Shown: positions 43,010-51,154 of the stretch, piece after piece
Layout: every line of letters starts with the position of its first letter
Position numbering within the stretch: position 1 is the stretch's first letter
NCBI GenBank assembly: GCA_020444505.1
Contig: JAHLKU010000006.1
Coordinates: 1-64,000 of the forward strand
Direction: 5' to 3'
DNA length: 64,000 nt
DNA from: Actinomycetota bacterium
GTDB lineage: Bacteria > Actinomycetota > Acidimicrobiia > Spongiisociales > UBA11373
Translations under genes and position numbers: made by a program
The notes under the pieces: generated by a model
Told to the model about the DNA's origin: nothing
Database searches by the model: none
Seen by the model: only the letters and a program-made list of their open reading frames with translations

Positions 43010-43942
43010 GTGGCGAAGTCGATGAGAGACAACCCGACGCTCTCCGACAGCGTCGGCATGTACCTCGAGTCGGTGGCGGACCACGACCTCCTCACTGCAG
43101 AAGACGAAGTGCGGTTGGCGCGCGCCATGGAGCGCGGCAAGAAGGCGCAGCGCCGGTTGGACGCCGACAGGGATCTGTCCTCCTACGAGCGGGCCGAGTT
43201 GTTCCGGGCCGTCCACGAGTCCGACGAGGCCAAGGCCGAGTTCATCCGCAGCAACCTGCGCCTCGTCATCTCCATCGCCAAGCGCTACACGGGGCGCGGC
43301 CTCGACCTCCTCGACCTGGTGCAGGAGGGCAACCTGGGCCTGATCCGGGCGGTCGAGAAGTTCGACTGGCGCAAGGGCTTCAAGTTCTCCACCTACGCCA
43401 CCTGGTGGATCCGCCAGGCCATCACGAGGGGCCTCGGCAACCAGGGCCGCACCATCCGCCTCCCCGTGCACATGGTGGACGTGGTCCGCACCGTGCAGGA
43501 GACGGCGCTCAGCCTGGGCGAGCGGCTGCGGCGCAGCCCGACGCTGGAGGAGATCGCCGAGGCGAGCGGCCTCGACCTGGAGCGCGTCCGGGTGGCCATG
43601 GAGGCCCCCGGCGACACCGTCAGCCTCGACCGCCCCGTCGGCGCCGACGGCGACGCCGAACTGAGCGACTTCGTCGAGGACGACGCGGCCGCCGACCCGT
43701 TCGCCGCCGCCGTCGAGGTGTCGGCACGCCAGAGTCTGGAGCAGGCGATGTGCCTGCTCGACGAGCGGGAGCAGGAGGTGGTCCGGCTCCGCTACGGCCT
43801 GGAGGGCGGCACCCCCCGCACCCTGTCGGACGTCGGCAAGCACTTCGACCTCACCCGGGAGCGCATCCGCCAGATCGAGGGCCGGGCACTGGCCAAGCTG
43901 CGCCACCCCTCGTGCGCCTTCGACCTGGAGAGCCTGCTCTAG
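43010..43942 (+). CDS. Sigma-70 family RNA polymerase sigma factor, group 1/2 like
   Basis: 310 aa with regions 1.2 to 4. [25 protein letters not shown] is region 1.2; [59 protein letters not shown] is regions 2.1-2.4; the helix-turn-helix [29 protein letters not shown] is region 4.2. It lacks the long N-terminal extension of a housekeeping sigma, which suggests a non-essential group 2 factor, perhaps for stress or stationary phase. Promoters with TANNNT -10 boxes, as here, fit its region 2.4. Its 3-prime end overlaps convergent nucS by 4 bp. Confidence 0.93.
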   Translation: MAKSMRDNPTLSDSVGMYLESVADHDLLTAEDEVRLARAMERGKKAQRRLDADRDLSSYERAELFRAVHESDEAKAEFIRSNLRLVISIAKRYTGRGLDLLDLVQEGNLGLIRAVEKFDWRKGFKFSTYATWWIRQAITRGLGNQGRTIRLPVHMVDVVRTVQETALSLGERLRRSPTLEEIAEASGLDLERVRVAMEAPGDTVSLDRPVGADGDAELSDFVEDDAAADPFAAAVEVSARQSLEQAMCLLDEREQEVVRLRYGLEGGTPRTLSDVGKHFDLTRERIRQIEGRALAKLRHPSCAFDLESLL

Positions 43943-44598
43943 AAGAGCCGCAGCACGTTGGACTCGATCCCCCGCAGGGCGTCGTAGTCCACCTCGACAC
44001 AGCCGATACCCCGGTCGGCGGCCAGCGTCTTCGCCTGCGGCTTGATCGCCTGGGCGGCCAGCACTCCCCGCACCGGCGCCAGCAGCGGGTCGCGGTTGAG
44101 GAACTCCAGGTAGCGGGTCAGTTGCTCGACGCCGTCGATCTCGCCCCGCCGCTTGATCTCGACGGCGACCACCTGGCCGTCGGCCGCACGGCACAGCAGG
44201 TCGACGGGGCCGATGTCGGTGGCGTACTCCCGCTCCAGCAGGGTCATGCCCTCCTCGATCTCCCCGGGGTGGTCGGCGAGGAGCACCTGCAGGTCGGCCT
44301 CCACGCCGTCCTTGTCGAGGCCGGGGTCGGTGCCGAGGTCGTGGCTCGAGTCGCTGAGCACCTCCTCCAGGGTGATGACCAGCGTCTCGCCCTTGGGGTT
44401 GGTGATCGTCCACCGCCCCTCCCCCTCCTCGACGTGGTTGGGGGCGTTCATCCAGTTGAGCGGCTTGTAGGAGCCGCCGTCGGCGTGCACCAGCACCGAG
44501 CCGTCCGCCTTCACCATGATCAGCCGCACCGCGGAGGGGAGGCGCGCCGACAGGCGGCCGGCGTAGTCCACGGAACAGCGGGCGACGATGAGGCGCAT
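43939..44598 (-). CDS. nucS: Mismatch-specific endonuclease NucS (EndoMS)
   Basis: 219-residue nuclease that cuts DNA at mismatches and provides non-canonical mismatch repair in Actinomycetota and some archaea that lack MutS/MutL. The N-terminal domain is [26 protein letters not shown] with [18 protein letters not shown]. The nuclease core is [22 protein letters not shown] followed by [15 protein letters not shown]. The C-terminal NVLRLF looks like the sliding-clamp-binding tail. A leaderless -10 box precedes ATG 44598. Confidence 0.96.
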   Translation of the reverse strand: MRLIVARCSVDYAGRLSARLPSAVRLIMVKADGSVLVHADGGSYKPLNWMNAPNHVEEGEGRWTITNPKGETLVITLEEVLSDSSHDLGTDPGLDKDGVEADLQVLLADHPGEIEEGMTLLEREYATDIGPVDLLCRAADGQVVAVEIKRRGEIDGVEQLTRYLEFLNRDPLLAPVRGVLAAQAIKPQAKTLAADRGIGCVEVDYDALRGIESNVLRLF

Positions 44599-44606
44599 GG
44601 GGGCCG

Positions 44607-44612
44607 AGCGTA
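44607..44612 (-). promoter_or_regulatory. -10 box TACGCT of a leaderless nucS transcript
   Basis: TACGCT on the minus strand, 8 nt before ATG 44598; no ribosome site. Confidence 0.5.
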
Positions 44613-44622
44613 CCGCGCCCGG

Positions 44623-45105
44623 CTAGATCACCTTGTCGCCGATGCCGGCGACCTGGCGCAGCAGTTCGGCCTGGCCGGTGTGGTAGGTGTCGTGGAAGTA
44701 GCGGAAGTGCACCTTGGCGCCGAGCGTCTCGTCGTCGTCGGGGGACACCGGCGCCGCCAGGCCCTCGGGGCCCAGCGCCCGGACCGCTGCGGCGATCTCC
44801 TCACCGCTCCTCCGCAGGCCGTCGAGCAGGCGGCCCAGCGCCAGCACGTCGGGGCCGTCCTCGAGCACCGGGTCGGACTCGCGGGCGTACCGGGCGGTCT
44901 CCGCCGCGGGGACCACCCTGGGGCGCCCCAGCATCTCCAGCACCAGGCCTCGACCCTCCAGCAGGTGGCCGAGCACCCAGTTGAGGCAATTGACGGGATA
45001 CGGGGTCTGCAGCAACGCGTCGGCGTGGGAGAGGCCCTTCGCCTGCGCCTCCAGGATCCAGGTGTTCCGCTCGAAGCCGTCGGCGAGCAGGCCGGGGTCG
45101 ATCAC
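44623..45105 (-). CDS. DinB/YfiT-like four-helix protein
   Basis: 160 aa. The helical pattern [24 protein letters not shown] near the N-terminus, with a His in LGHLLEGR, and [22 protein letters not shown] near the C-terminus (HDTYHTGQ, two His) give the three metal-binding histidines of the DinB superfamily. Members act as thiol-dependent S-transferases or are of unknown role. GTG 45105 overlaps the LysR stop by 4 nt, so it is co-expressed with the regulator. Confidence 0.85.
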   Translation of the reverse strand: MIDPGLLADGFERNTWILEAQAKGLSHADALLQTPYPVNCLNWVLGHLLEGRGLVLEMLGRPRVVPAAETARYARESDPVLEDGPDVLALGRLLDGLRRSGEEIAAAVRALGPEGLAAPVSPDDDETLGAKVHFRYFHDTYHTGQAELLRQVAGIGDKVI

Positions 45106-46040
45106 GTCGTGCCCGCCAGGTCGGCCCTGCTCCGCAGGTCGGCGTGCTCCTCGCCGAAGGCGAAGTCCCAGAAGGCGTTGGATGCGGCAGTGCCCGCCAC
45201 CTCGGGGTTGCGGATCATGTACAGCGTCGTGGTGATCTCCATGCCCTCGACCGGCACGATCGCCAGGTTGCCGGCCTCCACGGCCTCGGAGGCGACCAGC
45301 GTGGAGACGAAGGCAAGGCCCAGCCCCTCCTGGACCGCCATCCGGATGGCCTCGCTGTTGCCGAGCGTCATCGACAGCGGCAGGTCCTCGGGGGCCAGGT
45401 CGTGCCAGGCCAGCGCCTCCCGAACGGCGACGGCGGTGCCCGAGGTGTCCTCCCGCGAGATGTACCGCTCGGTGGGCAGCTCCTCGGGGAGGACCGGCGC
45501 GGTGCGGGTGGCCCACGGGTGGTCGACCGGAGCGATGAGCCCGATGCGGTCGGTCATGAACGGGCGGTACTCCAGGCCCCGCACCGACTCGAGCACGCTG
45601 GCCAGGCCGATGTGGGCCTCGCCGTCGGCGAGGCGGCCGATCGCCACCGCGCGCGGCACGACGAGGCAGGTGGTCTCCACCTGGGGGTGCGCCTCCTGGA
45701 AGCGGGCGAGGAGGCGGGGCAGGACGTACTTCCCGGCGGTGGTGGTGCAGACCAGGCGCAGCGCGCCGATCACCTCGCCCATGATGGAGGCCATCGCCTC
45801 CTGCATCGACACCGCCCGGTGCGTGAGGTCGCGGGCCATGGGGATGAGCGCCTCGCCGGCCTCGGTGAGGGCGACGCTGCGGCCCGAGCGCTGGAACAGG
45901 TCCACCCCGAGCTGCTCCTCCAGCGACCGGATCTGCATGCTCACCGCCGGTTGGGAGATGCCGACGCGGCGGGCGGTCTCGGAGAAGTTCTCGGTCTCGG
46001 CGGCGACCAGGAAGACACGGAGCTCGGAGAGCGACAGCAT
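45102..46040 (-). CDS. LysR-type transcriptional regulator
   Basis: 312 aa. The N-terminal winged helix LSELRVFLVAAETENFSETARRVGISQPAVSMQIRSLEEQLGVDLFQRSGR is classic LysR; the effector domain follows from about residue 90. It is divergent from the octaheme cytochrome gene across a 165-bp region with repeated GATATCAG/GTTATCAG-like half-sites, so it most likely controls both itself and the cytochrome. Similarity to CbbR/CysB-type regulators is general, and the inducer cannot be predicted. Confidence 0.93.
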   Translation of the reverse strand: MLSLSELRVFLVAAETENFSETARRVGISQPAVSMQIRSLEEQLGVDLFQRSGRSVALTEAGEALIPMARDLTHRAVSMQEAMASIMGEVIGALRLVCTTTAGKYVLPRLLARFQEAHPQVETTCLVVPRAVAIGRLADGEAHIGLASVLESVRGLEYRPFMTDRIGLIAPVDHPWATRTAPVLPEELPTERYISREDTSGTAVAVREALAWHDLAPEDLPLSMTLGNSEAIRMAVQEGLGLAFVSTLVASEAVEAGNLAIVPVEGMEITTTLYMIRNPEVAGTAASNAFWDFAFGEEHADLRSRADLAGTT

Positions 46041-46050
46041 AACGATTCCA

Positions 46051-46056
46051 AGGATA
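46051..46056 (-). promoter_or_regulatory. -10 box TATCCT of the lysR gene
   Basis: TATCCT on the minus strand, 10 nt before ATG 46040. It overlaps a GATATCAG half-site, as expected for an autoregulated LysR gene. Confidence 0.4.
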
Positions 46057-46109
46057 TCAGCCCGTCACCGGTCATCTCACGTTATCGACTGTAAGGGCGG
46101 CCTGATAAC
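46053..46109 (+). promoter_or_regulatory. Candidate LysR operator in the lysR-cytochrome intergenic region
   Basis: Related half-sites GATATCAG (46053-46060), GTTATCGA (46081-46088) and CTGATAAC (46102-46109, inverted GTTATCAG). GTTATC (46081-46086) and GATAAC (46104-46109) form an exact dyad with a 17-bp spacer. A further CTGATACG lies at 46144-46151. Multiple spaced half-sites match the binding mode of tetrameric LysR proteins. Confidence 0.5.
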
Positions 46110-46205
46110 CAGACGGGATGCTCATACGAGGTCACTAGCATGGCCCCTGATACGTGGGGGATGACGACATCGTGTCGCCATCCCGGGACCGACAGAGAGG
46201 TGCGC

Positions 46206-47921
46206 ATGTCGAAGAAGATGCCCCGCTGGGGCGGCGTCGTGGTCGCCGCCGCTGCGGCCGCGGTCGTCCTCGTGCTCGGGGTCGTGGCCGCAGGCGCCCA
46301 GGACGGCGGGACGATGGACCATTCCCAGCTCCCCCAGTTGGCCGGCCCGTTCGAGACCGGCCCGGACGTCACCGCCGCCTGCCTGCAGTGCCATGCCGGC
46401 GTCGGGGAGGACATCCTCCACACCGTCCACTGGACGTGGGAGTACGAGAGCGAAGCCACGGGCGAGACCTACGGCAAGCGCAACGTGATCAACAACTACT
46501 GCGTGTCGGTGGCGCCCAACGAGCCGCGCTGCACCAGTTGCCACATCGGCTACGGCTGGACCGGTGACGACTTCGACTTCGGCGACGCAGGCAACATCGA
46601 CTGCCTGGCCTGCCACGACACCACCGGCACCTACAAGAAGTTCCCGACCGCCGCCGGCCACCCGGTCTACGGCGACCCGGTGCTCTTCAACGGCACCGAG
46701 TGGACGGCGCCCGACCTGGCGGCCGTCGCCCAGAACGTCGGGGAGCCGAGCCGCACCAACTGCGGCTCGTGCCACTTCACCGGCGGCGGCGGGGACGCCG
46801 TCAAGCACGGCGACCTCGACACCAGCCTCGCTGCGCCGGACCGCTCGCTCGACGTCCACATGGCCGTCGACGGCGCCGACATGTCGTGCCAGACCTGCCA
46901 CGTCACCACCGACCATGCCATCGCCGGCAGCCGCTACGTGGGCGACGAGCACACCGGCGGCGCGGCCCAGTGCTCGACGTGCCACACCGACGCCCCGCAC
47001 GGCGACGAGGTCCTCAACACCCACGCCGAGAAGGTCGCCTGCCAGACGTGCCACATCCCCGAGTACGCCCGGGCGCAGCCCACCAAGATGACCTGGGACT
47101 GGACCACCGCCGGCACCCCCACCGACGAGGGCACCCAGCCCAACGTCATCACCGACGAGGCCACCGGCAAGGTGATCTACGACAGCCGCAAGGGCTCGTT
47201 CACCTGGGAGGCCGACGTCGTCCCGGTGTACCTGTGGAGCAACGGCGTGTACGACTACTCGCTGCCGGAGGAGGGCGTGGACCCCGGCACCGGGTTCATC
47301 ATCAACGAGGCGCTCGGCGGCCGCGGCGACGGGAAGATCTGGCCCTACAAGCTGTTCACCGGGACCCAGCCCTACGACGCCGGCAACGACACGATCGCCC
47401 CGCTCAACCTGTTCCCCAAGAACGAGGAGGACGGCGCGACGGCGTTCTGGAAGAACTGGGACATGACGCTCGCCGTCGAGGGCGGCATGGCGGCATGGGG
47501 CCTGCCGTTCAGCGGGGAGATCGGTGACATCGACAGCGAGATGCTGTGGCCCATCACCCACATGGTCGCCCCTGCGAGCGACGCGCTCGGCTGCACCGAC
47601 TGCCACGCCGCCGAGGGCAGGCTCGACTGGGTGGCGCTGGGCTACACCGCAGACGAGGCCGAGGGGCTCGGGGCCTTCCCGCCCACGCTGGGCGCCCCGG
47701 AGACCACGACCACCACCGAGGCCGCCGCCACCACCACCACCGAAGCAGCCACGACCACCACGGAGGCCGCCACCACCACGGAGGCGGCCACGACCACCAC
47801 GGTCGTGGCGATGGACGACGAGGGCGGCGGGAGCGGGCCGATGCCGCTGGTGCTGCTCATCGCCGGGCTGGTGCTGCTGGCCGCCGCCGGGGGCTACGCC
47901 CTCGGCACCCGGGAGCGGTAG
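46206..47921 (+). CDS. Octaheme c-type cytochrome, tetrathionate-reductase (OTR) family, membrane-anchored
   Basis: 571 aa. A signal helix (VVVAAAAAAVVLVLGVVAAGAQ) leads to a domain with eight CxxCH heme sites: CLQCH, CTSCH, CLACH, CGSCH, CQTCH, CSTCH, CQTCH, CTDCH. VINNYCVSVAPNEPRCTSCHIGYGW and CHDTTGTYKKFPTAAGHP are strongly OTR-like. Family members reduce tetrathionate, nitrite or hydroxylamine in vitro. Unlike soluble OTR, this one ends with a Thr/Glu-rich stalk (about residues 498-535) and a C-terminal helix (LVLLIAGLVLLAAAGGYAL), so it is tethered outside the membrane. ATG 46206 has GAGAGG upstream. Confidence 0.9.
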   Translation: MSKKMPRWGGVVVAAAAAAVVLVLGVVAAGAQDGGTMDHSQLPQLAGPFETGPDVTAACLQCHAGVGEDILHTVHWTWEYESEATGETYGKRNVINNYCVSVAPNEPRCTSCHIGYGWTGDDFDFGDAGNIDCLACHDTTGTYKKFPTAAGHPVYGDPVLFNGTEWTAPDLAAVAQNVGEPSRTNCGSCHFTGGGGDAVKHGDLDTSLAAPDRSLDVHMAVDGADMSCQTCHVTTDHAIAGSRYVGDEHTGGAAQCSTCHTDAPHGDEVLNTHAEKVACQTCHIPEYARAQPTKMTWDWTTAGTPTDEGTQPNVITDEATGKVIYDSRKGSFTWEADVVPVYLWSNGVYDYSLPEEGVDPGTGFIINEALGGRGDGKIWPYKLFTGTQPYDAGNDTIAPLNLFPKNEEDGATAFWKNWDMTLAVEGGMAAWGLPFSGEIGDIDSEMLWPITHMVAPASDALGCTDCHAAEGRLDWVALGYTADEAEGLGAFPPTLGAPETTTTTEAAATTTTEAATTTTEAATTTEAATTTTVVAMDDEGGGSGPMPLVLLIAGLVLLAAAGGYALGTRER

Positions 47922-47948
47922 CCCCGCTCCCCCGACACCGCACCACGT

Positions 47949-47979
47949 GCGAGGGCCCCCCGAACCGGGGGGCCCTCGC
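47949..47979. terminator. Bidirectional terminator between the cytochrome and sufB
   Basis: Perfect 13-bp stem GCGAGGGCCCCCC / GGGGGGCCCTCGC with loop GAACC, 28 bp after the cytochrome stop and 24 bp after the sufB stop (convergent genes). No T-tract on either side. Confidence 0.75.
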
Positions 47980-48002
47980 CATTCGGCACGCGAACCGAAC
48001 CC

Positions 48003-49406
48003 TCAGCCGACCGAGCCCTCCATCTGCAGTTCGATGAGGCGGTTGAGCTCGACGGCGTACTCCATCGGCAGCTCCTTGACGATCGGCTCGATGAACCCGG
48101 CGACGATCATCGCCGTCGCCTCCTCCTCGGTGAGCCCCCGGCTCATGAGATAGAACAGCTGGTCGTCGCCGACCTTGGAGACCGTGGCCTCGTGGCCGAT
48201 CTGGGCGTTGGCCTCCTCGATCTCCATGTACGGGTAGGTGTCGGAGCGGCTGTCCTCGTCGAGGATCAGCGCGTCGCAACGGACGAACGACTTCACGTCG
48301 CCGGCGTGCTCCTCCACCCGCAGCAGGCCCCGGTACCCGGCCCGCCCGCCGTCCTTGGAGATGGACTTCGACGTGATCAGCGACGTCGTGTGGGGGGCGG
48401 CGTGGACGATCTTGGCCCCGGCGTCCTGGTGCTGGCCCTTCCCGGCGAAGGCGATGGAGAGCACCTCGCCGTGGGCGCCTTCCTCCATCAGCCAGACGGC
48501 CGGGTACTTCATGGTCAGCTTGGACCCCAGGTTGCCGTCGACCCACTCCATCGTGGCGTTGCGGTAGGCGACGGCCCGCTTGGTCACCAGGTTGTAGACG
48601 TTGTCCGACCAGTTCTGGATGGTGGTGTAGCGGCACCTGCCGCCTTCCTTCACCACGATCTCCACGACGGCGGCGTGCAGCGAGTCGCTGGAGTACACCG
48701 GGGCCGAGCAACCCTCCACGTAGTGGCAGTAGGCGCCCTCGTCCACGATGATCAGCGTCCGCTCGAACTGCCCCATGTTCTCGGCGTTGATGCGGAAGTA
48801 CGCCTGGAGCGGCTGGTCCAGGTGGACGCCCGGCGGCACGTAGATGAACGACCCGCCCGACCACACGGCCGAGTTGAGGGCGGCGTACTTGTTGTCGTTG
48901 GGCGGGATGATCGTCCCGAAGTACTCCCGGACGATCTCGGGGTACTCCCGGAGCGCCGTGTCCATGTCGCAGAACAGGACGCCCAGCGCCTCGAGGTCCT
49001 CGCGGTTGCGGTGGTAGACGACCTCCGACTCGTACTGGGCCGTGACGCCGGCGAGGTACTTGCGCTCGGCCTCGGGGATGCCCAGCTTCTCGTACGTGGC
49101 CTTGATGCTCTGCGGGACCATGTCCCAGTCCTTCACCTGGCCCTCGGTCGGCTTGATGTAGTAGTAGATGTCGTCGAAGTCGATGGTCTCCAGCAGGCCG
49201 CCGCCGCCCCAGGAGGGGGTCGGCTTCTTCAGGAAGCGCCGGTACGCCTTGAGCCGGAACTCGAGCATCCACTCGGGCTCGCCCTTCATCGCCGACATCT
49301 CGCGGATGATCTCCTCGTTCAGGCCCTTGCGGGGCTTGAAGACGTAGTCCTCCTCGTCGTGCCAGCCGAGGGAGTACTTGCCGAGATCGAGATCGACGGT
49401 GCTCAT
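48003..49406 (-). CDS. sufB: SufB, Fe-S scaffold subunit
   Basis: 467 aa, the subunit on which the cluster is assembled. Hallmarks are [26 protein letters not shown]-type sequence ([11 protein letters not shown]), [22 protein letters not shown], and the C-terminal [28 protein letters not shown], which includes the conserved Glu. It stands alone on the minus strand with its own promoter, 6-7 kb from sufD, instead of at the head of the suf operon as in other actinobacteria. Confidence 0.96.
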   Translation of the reverse strand: MSTVDLDLGKYSLGWHDEEDYVFKPRKGLNEEIIREMSAMKGEPEWMLEFRLKAYRRFLKKPTPSWGGGGLLETIDFDDIYYYIKPTEGQVKDWDMVPQSIKATYEKLGIPEAERKYLAGVTAQYESEVVYHRNREDLEALGVLFCDMDTALREYPEIVREYFGTIIPPNDNKYAALNSAVWSGGSFIYVPPGVHLDQPLQAYFRINAENMGQFERTLIIVDEGAYCHYVEGCSAPVYSSDSLHAAVVEIVVKEGGRCRYTTIQNWSDNVYNLVTKRAVAYRNATMEWVDGNLGSKLTMKYPAVWLMEEGAHGEVLSIAFAGKGQHQDAGAKIVHAAPHTTSLITSKSISKDGGRAGYRGLLRVEEHAGDVKSFVRCDALILDEDSRSDTYPYMEIEEANAQIGHEATVSKVGDDQLFYLMSRGLTEEEATAMIVAGFIEPIVKELPMEYAVELNRLIELQMEGSVG

Positions 49407-49439
49407 GTCTGTTCCACGCTCCTCCAGGACCGAGGGCGG

Positions 49440-49468
49440 ATTGTGTCACGCGCCGGGGCCCCACTCAA
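49440..49468 (-). promoter_or_regulatory. sufB promoter
   Basis: On the minus strand TTGAGT (49463-49468), 17 bp, CACAAT (49440-49445). GGAGGAG lies 12 nt before ATG 49406. Confidence 0.6.
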
Positions 49469-49582
49469 CCCCCAAACACCTGCGGTGGCGCCGGACCCGC
49501 GTGGGGGAGTGGGGGAAGACCGACCCGTGTCCGGCGCCAACCGCCCTCTCATTGAACCACCGGCCCGGGGCTATGCAGACCC

Positions 49583-49588
49583 TATCCT
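49583..49588 (+). promoter_or_regulatory. -10 box TATCCT of a leaderless transcript
   Basis: TATCCT, 6 nt (cggcgc), then ATG 49595. Confidence 0.5.
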
Positions 49589-49594
49589 CGGCGC

Positions 49595-50017
49595 ATGCCG
49601 GTGATCGTCGTGGGCGCGGGGTGCCCGCTGGGCAAGGCCGTGGTCGAGGCACTGCAGCCGCACCTGCGGGAGGTGAGGGCGTTCGTCGCCGACGCCGCGG
49701 CCCCCGCCGGCGCAGCGTTGCGGGCCGCCGGCGCCCGGGTCGCCATCGGCGATCCGGCCGACGCCTCCCACGTCGCGGCGGCCGCCGACGGCGCCTTCAC
49801 CGCAGTGCTGCTGGCGGACGAGGCCCCCTCCCCCGGCGCGCTGCGCGGGTGGGCGGAGGCGGTGGCCGAGGCCGGGGTCACCCGTTCGCTGTGGGTGGGC
49901 GGCGCACCCGACGAGGGCCCGCCGACCCCGGAGTCGGCCGAGGTGGCCGCCGCCGGCAGGCCGCTCGGGGAGGTCGCCGCCGAGGTCGTGGCACTCGACG
50001 ACCGCGCCGCGCTCTGA
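49595..50017 (+). CDS. Short Rossmann-fold (NmrA-like) protein
   Basis: 140 aa. MPVIVVGAGCPLGKAVVEAL is a dinucleotide-binding start, followed by alternating strands and helices (RAFVADAAAPAGAALRAAGARVAIGDPADASHVAAAADG). It ends after about the fourth strand, so it is shorter than full NAD(P)-dependent NmrA/SDR enzymes (250-300 aa). No catalytic Tyr-Lys pair is visible. It may be a redox sensor or a reduced relative. It is convergent with the GAPDH-like gene. Confidence 0.65.
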   Translation: MPVIVVGAGCPLGKAVVEALQPHLREVRAFVADAAAPAGAALRAAGARVAIGDPADASHVAAAADGAFTAVLLADEAPSPGALRGWAEAVAEAGVTRSLWVGGAPDEGPPTPESAEVAAAGRPLGEVAAEVVALDDRAAL

Positions 50018-50021
50018 GCGC

Positions 50022-51080
50022 CTAGACCTCGCGGAACAGGTACGGGCGGATCACGTCGATCCGGTCCTCGAAGCCGTCGGGGTGCAGGTACCAGAGCGTG
50101 GCGGCCAGCGACGACAGCAGGGCGTTGCCGTCCTGGGGGGTGAAGCAGAACCCCACCAGTTCGTTGCCGTTGCGGACGGTCAGGGTCTCGAACGGCACCA
50201 CCGTCTGGCTGAGGATGCGGCCGAAGTGTCCGTGGTCCCGACCGAACGAGAACACCTGGTTGGCGGACCGCTTGTAGGTCAGGGCGATCCGGGGATTGGC
50301 CCGCAACCGGTCGATCGCCTCGTCCACCGTGGCCTCGCGGTCCAGCACCAGGCTGAAGTGGAGCGCGTGCATGTACTGGGTGTTCAGCTTCACCGCCGAG
50401 GAGAACACCGGCAGGTCGTGGCCCAGGGTGGCGAACAACCCGTGGGCGTCGCGGGCGTGGTGGGTGCCGAAGCGCTCGTCGCCGTGCCCGCCCACGGTGG
50501 GGCTCGGGGCGAACGAGCCGTCCTGGCTGATGTCGTTCGCTCGCCGCATGCAGAGGAAGCGGCCGTTCTCCAGGTGCGAGGTGCCGTCGGGGTCGAACGC
50601 CAGCGACTTGATCAGCACCGCGATGTTGTGGGTGTTGCACGACACCACGTGGATGAAGCGGTCCTCGCCCCGCACCAGCGCCTCGTCGTTGATGCCGCGG
50701 GCGTACATCTTCCCGAAGCCGTACTCCGAGCCCTGGGCGAGGAAGCCGAGCGGGCCGTCGGCGTGCTCGTACACCTCGGCCTTGTTGGTGTTCCCCGCCG
50801 GCGTGCAGTCGATGACCACCGTCGCCCGATCGATCGCCTCCCGGGCATCGAGCCCGGGCTCGAGGCCGATCTCCCGGAAGCCATCCACCGCGCCCTCGTC
50901 CACGGCCAGCGTCGCCCCCCGCCGCAGCAGGTCGGCGACCTTGGCCCGCTCGTGGCGCAGCGGCGTGCGCTTGTGGAAGGTGACCTCGTCGATCCCGAAG
51001 GCGTCCCGATCGTCTTCGAGCAGCCCGATCAGCGGCTCACCGATCGTGCCGGTTCCGACGACGTGGACGATGTTGGGCAT
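50022..51080 (-). CDS. Type II (archaeal-type) glyceraldehyde-3-phosphate dehydrogenase-like protein
   Basis: 352 aa. VVGTGTIGEPLIGLL is the nucleotide-binding start. The catalytic region HVVSCNTHN with Cys148 matches the SCNTTG of archaeal GAPDH rather than the SCTTNC of ordinary bacterial GAPDH. CMRRANDISQDGSFAPSPTVGGHG, MHALHFSLVLDREATVDEAIDRLRANPRIALT and FGRDHGHFGRI follow the type II layout. I infer an NAD(P)-dependent phosphorylating enzyme, but a divergent aldehyde dehydrogenase on another substrate is possible. ATG 51080 has GGGAGGAGG upstream. The track's 52874 start is a shadow. Confidence 0.75.
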   Translation of the reverse strand: MPNIVHVVGTGTIGEPLIGLLEDDRDAFGIDEVTFHKRTPLRHERAKVADLLRRGATLAVDEGAVDGFREIGLEPGLDAREAIDRATVVIDCTPAGNTNKAEVYEHADGPLGFLAQGSEYGFGKMYARGINDEALVRGEDRFIHVVSCNTHNIAVLIKSLAFDPDGTSHLENGRFLCMRRANDISQDGSFAPSPTVGGHGDERFGTHHARDAHGLFATLGHDLPVFSSAVKLNTQYMHALHFSLVLDREATVDEAIDRLRANPRIALTYKRSANQVFSFGRDHGHFGRILSQTVVPFETLTVRNGNELVGFCFTPQDGNALLSSLAATLWYLHPDGFEDRIDVIRPYLFREV

Positions 51081-51154
51081 GGGTGTCCTCCTCCCGGGGC
51101 CCGCCCGACGGGCCGACCTCATGCTACGTGGCGGTCCGCAGCCGCCGGCGGCTC

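Noticed and set aside
43405-46164. 919-codon plus-strand frame across the sigma factor, nucS, DinB and lysR
   Set aside because: No motif; it crosses four genes with clear domains and runs out of frame with the sigma factor.
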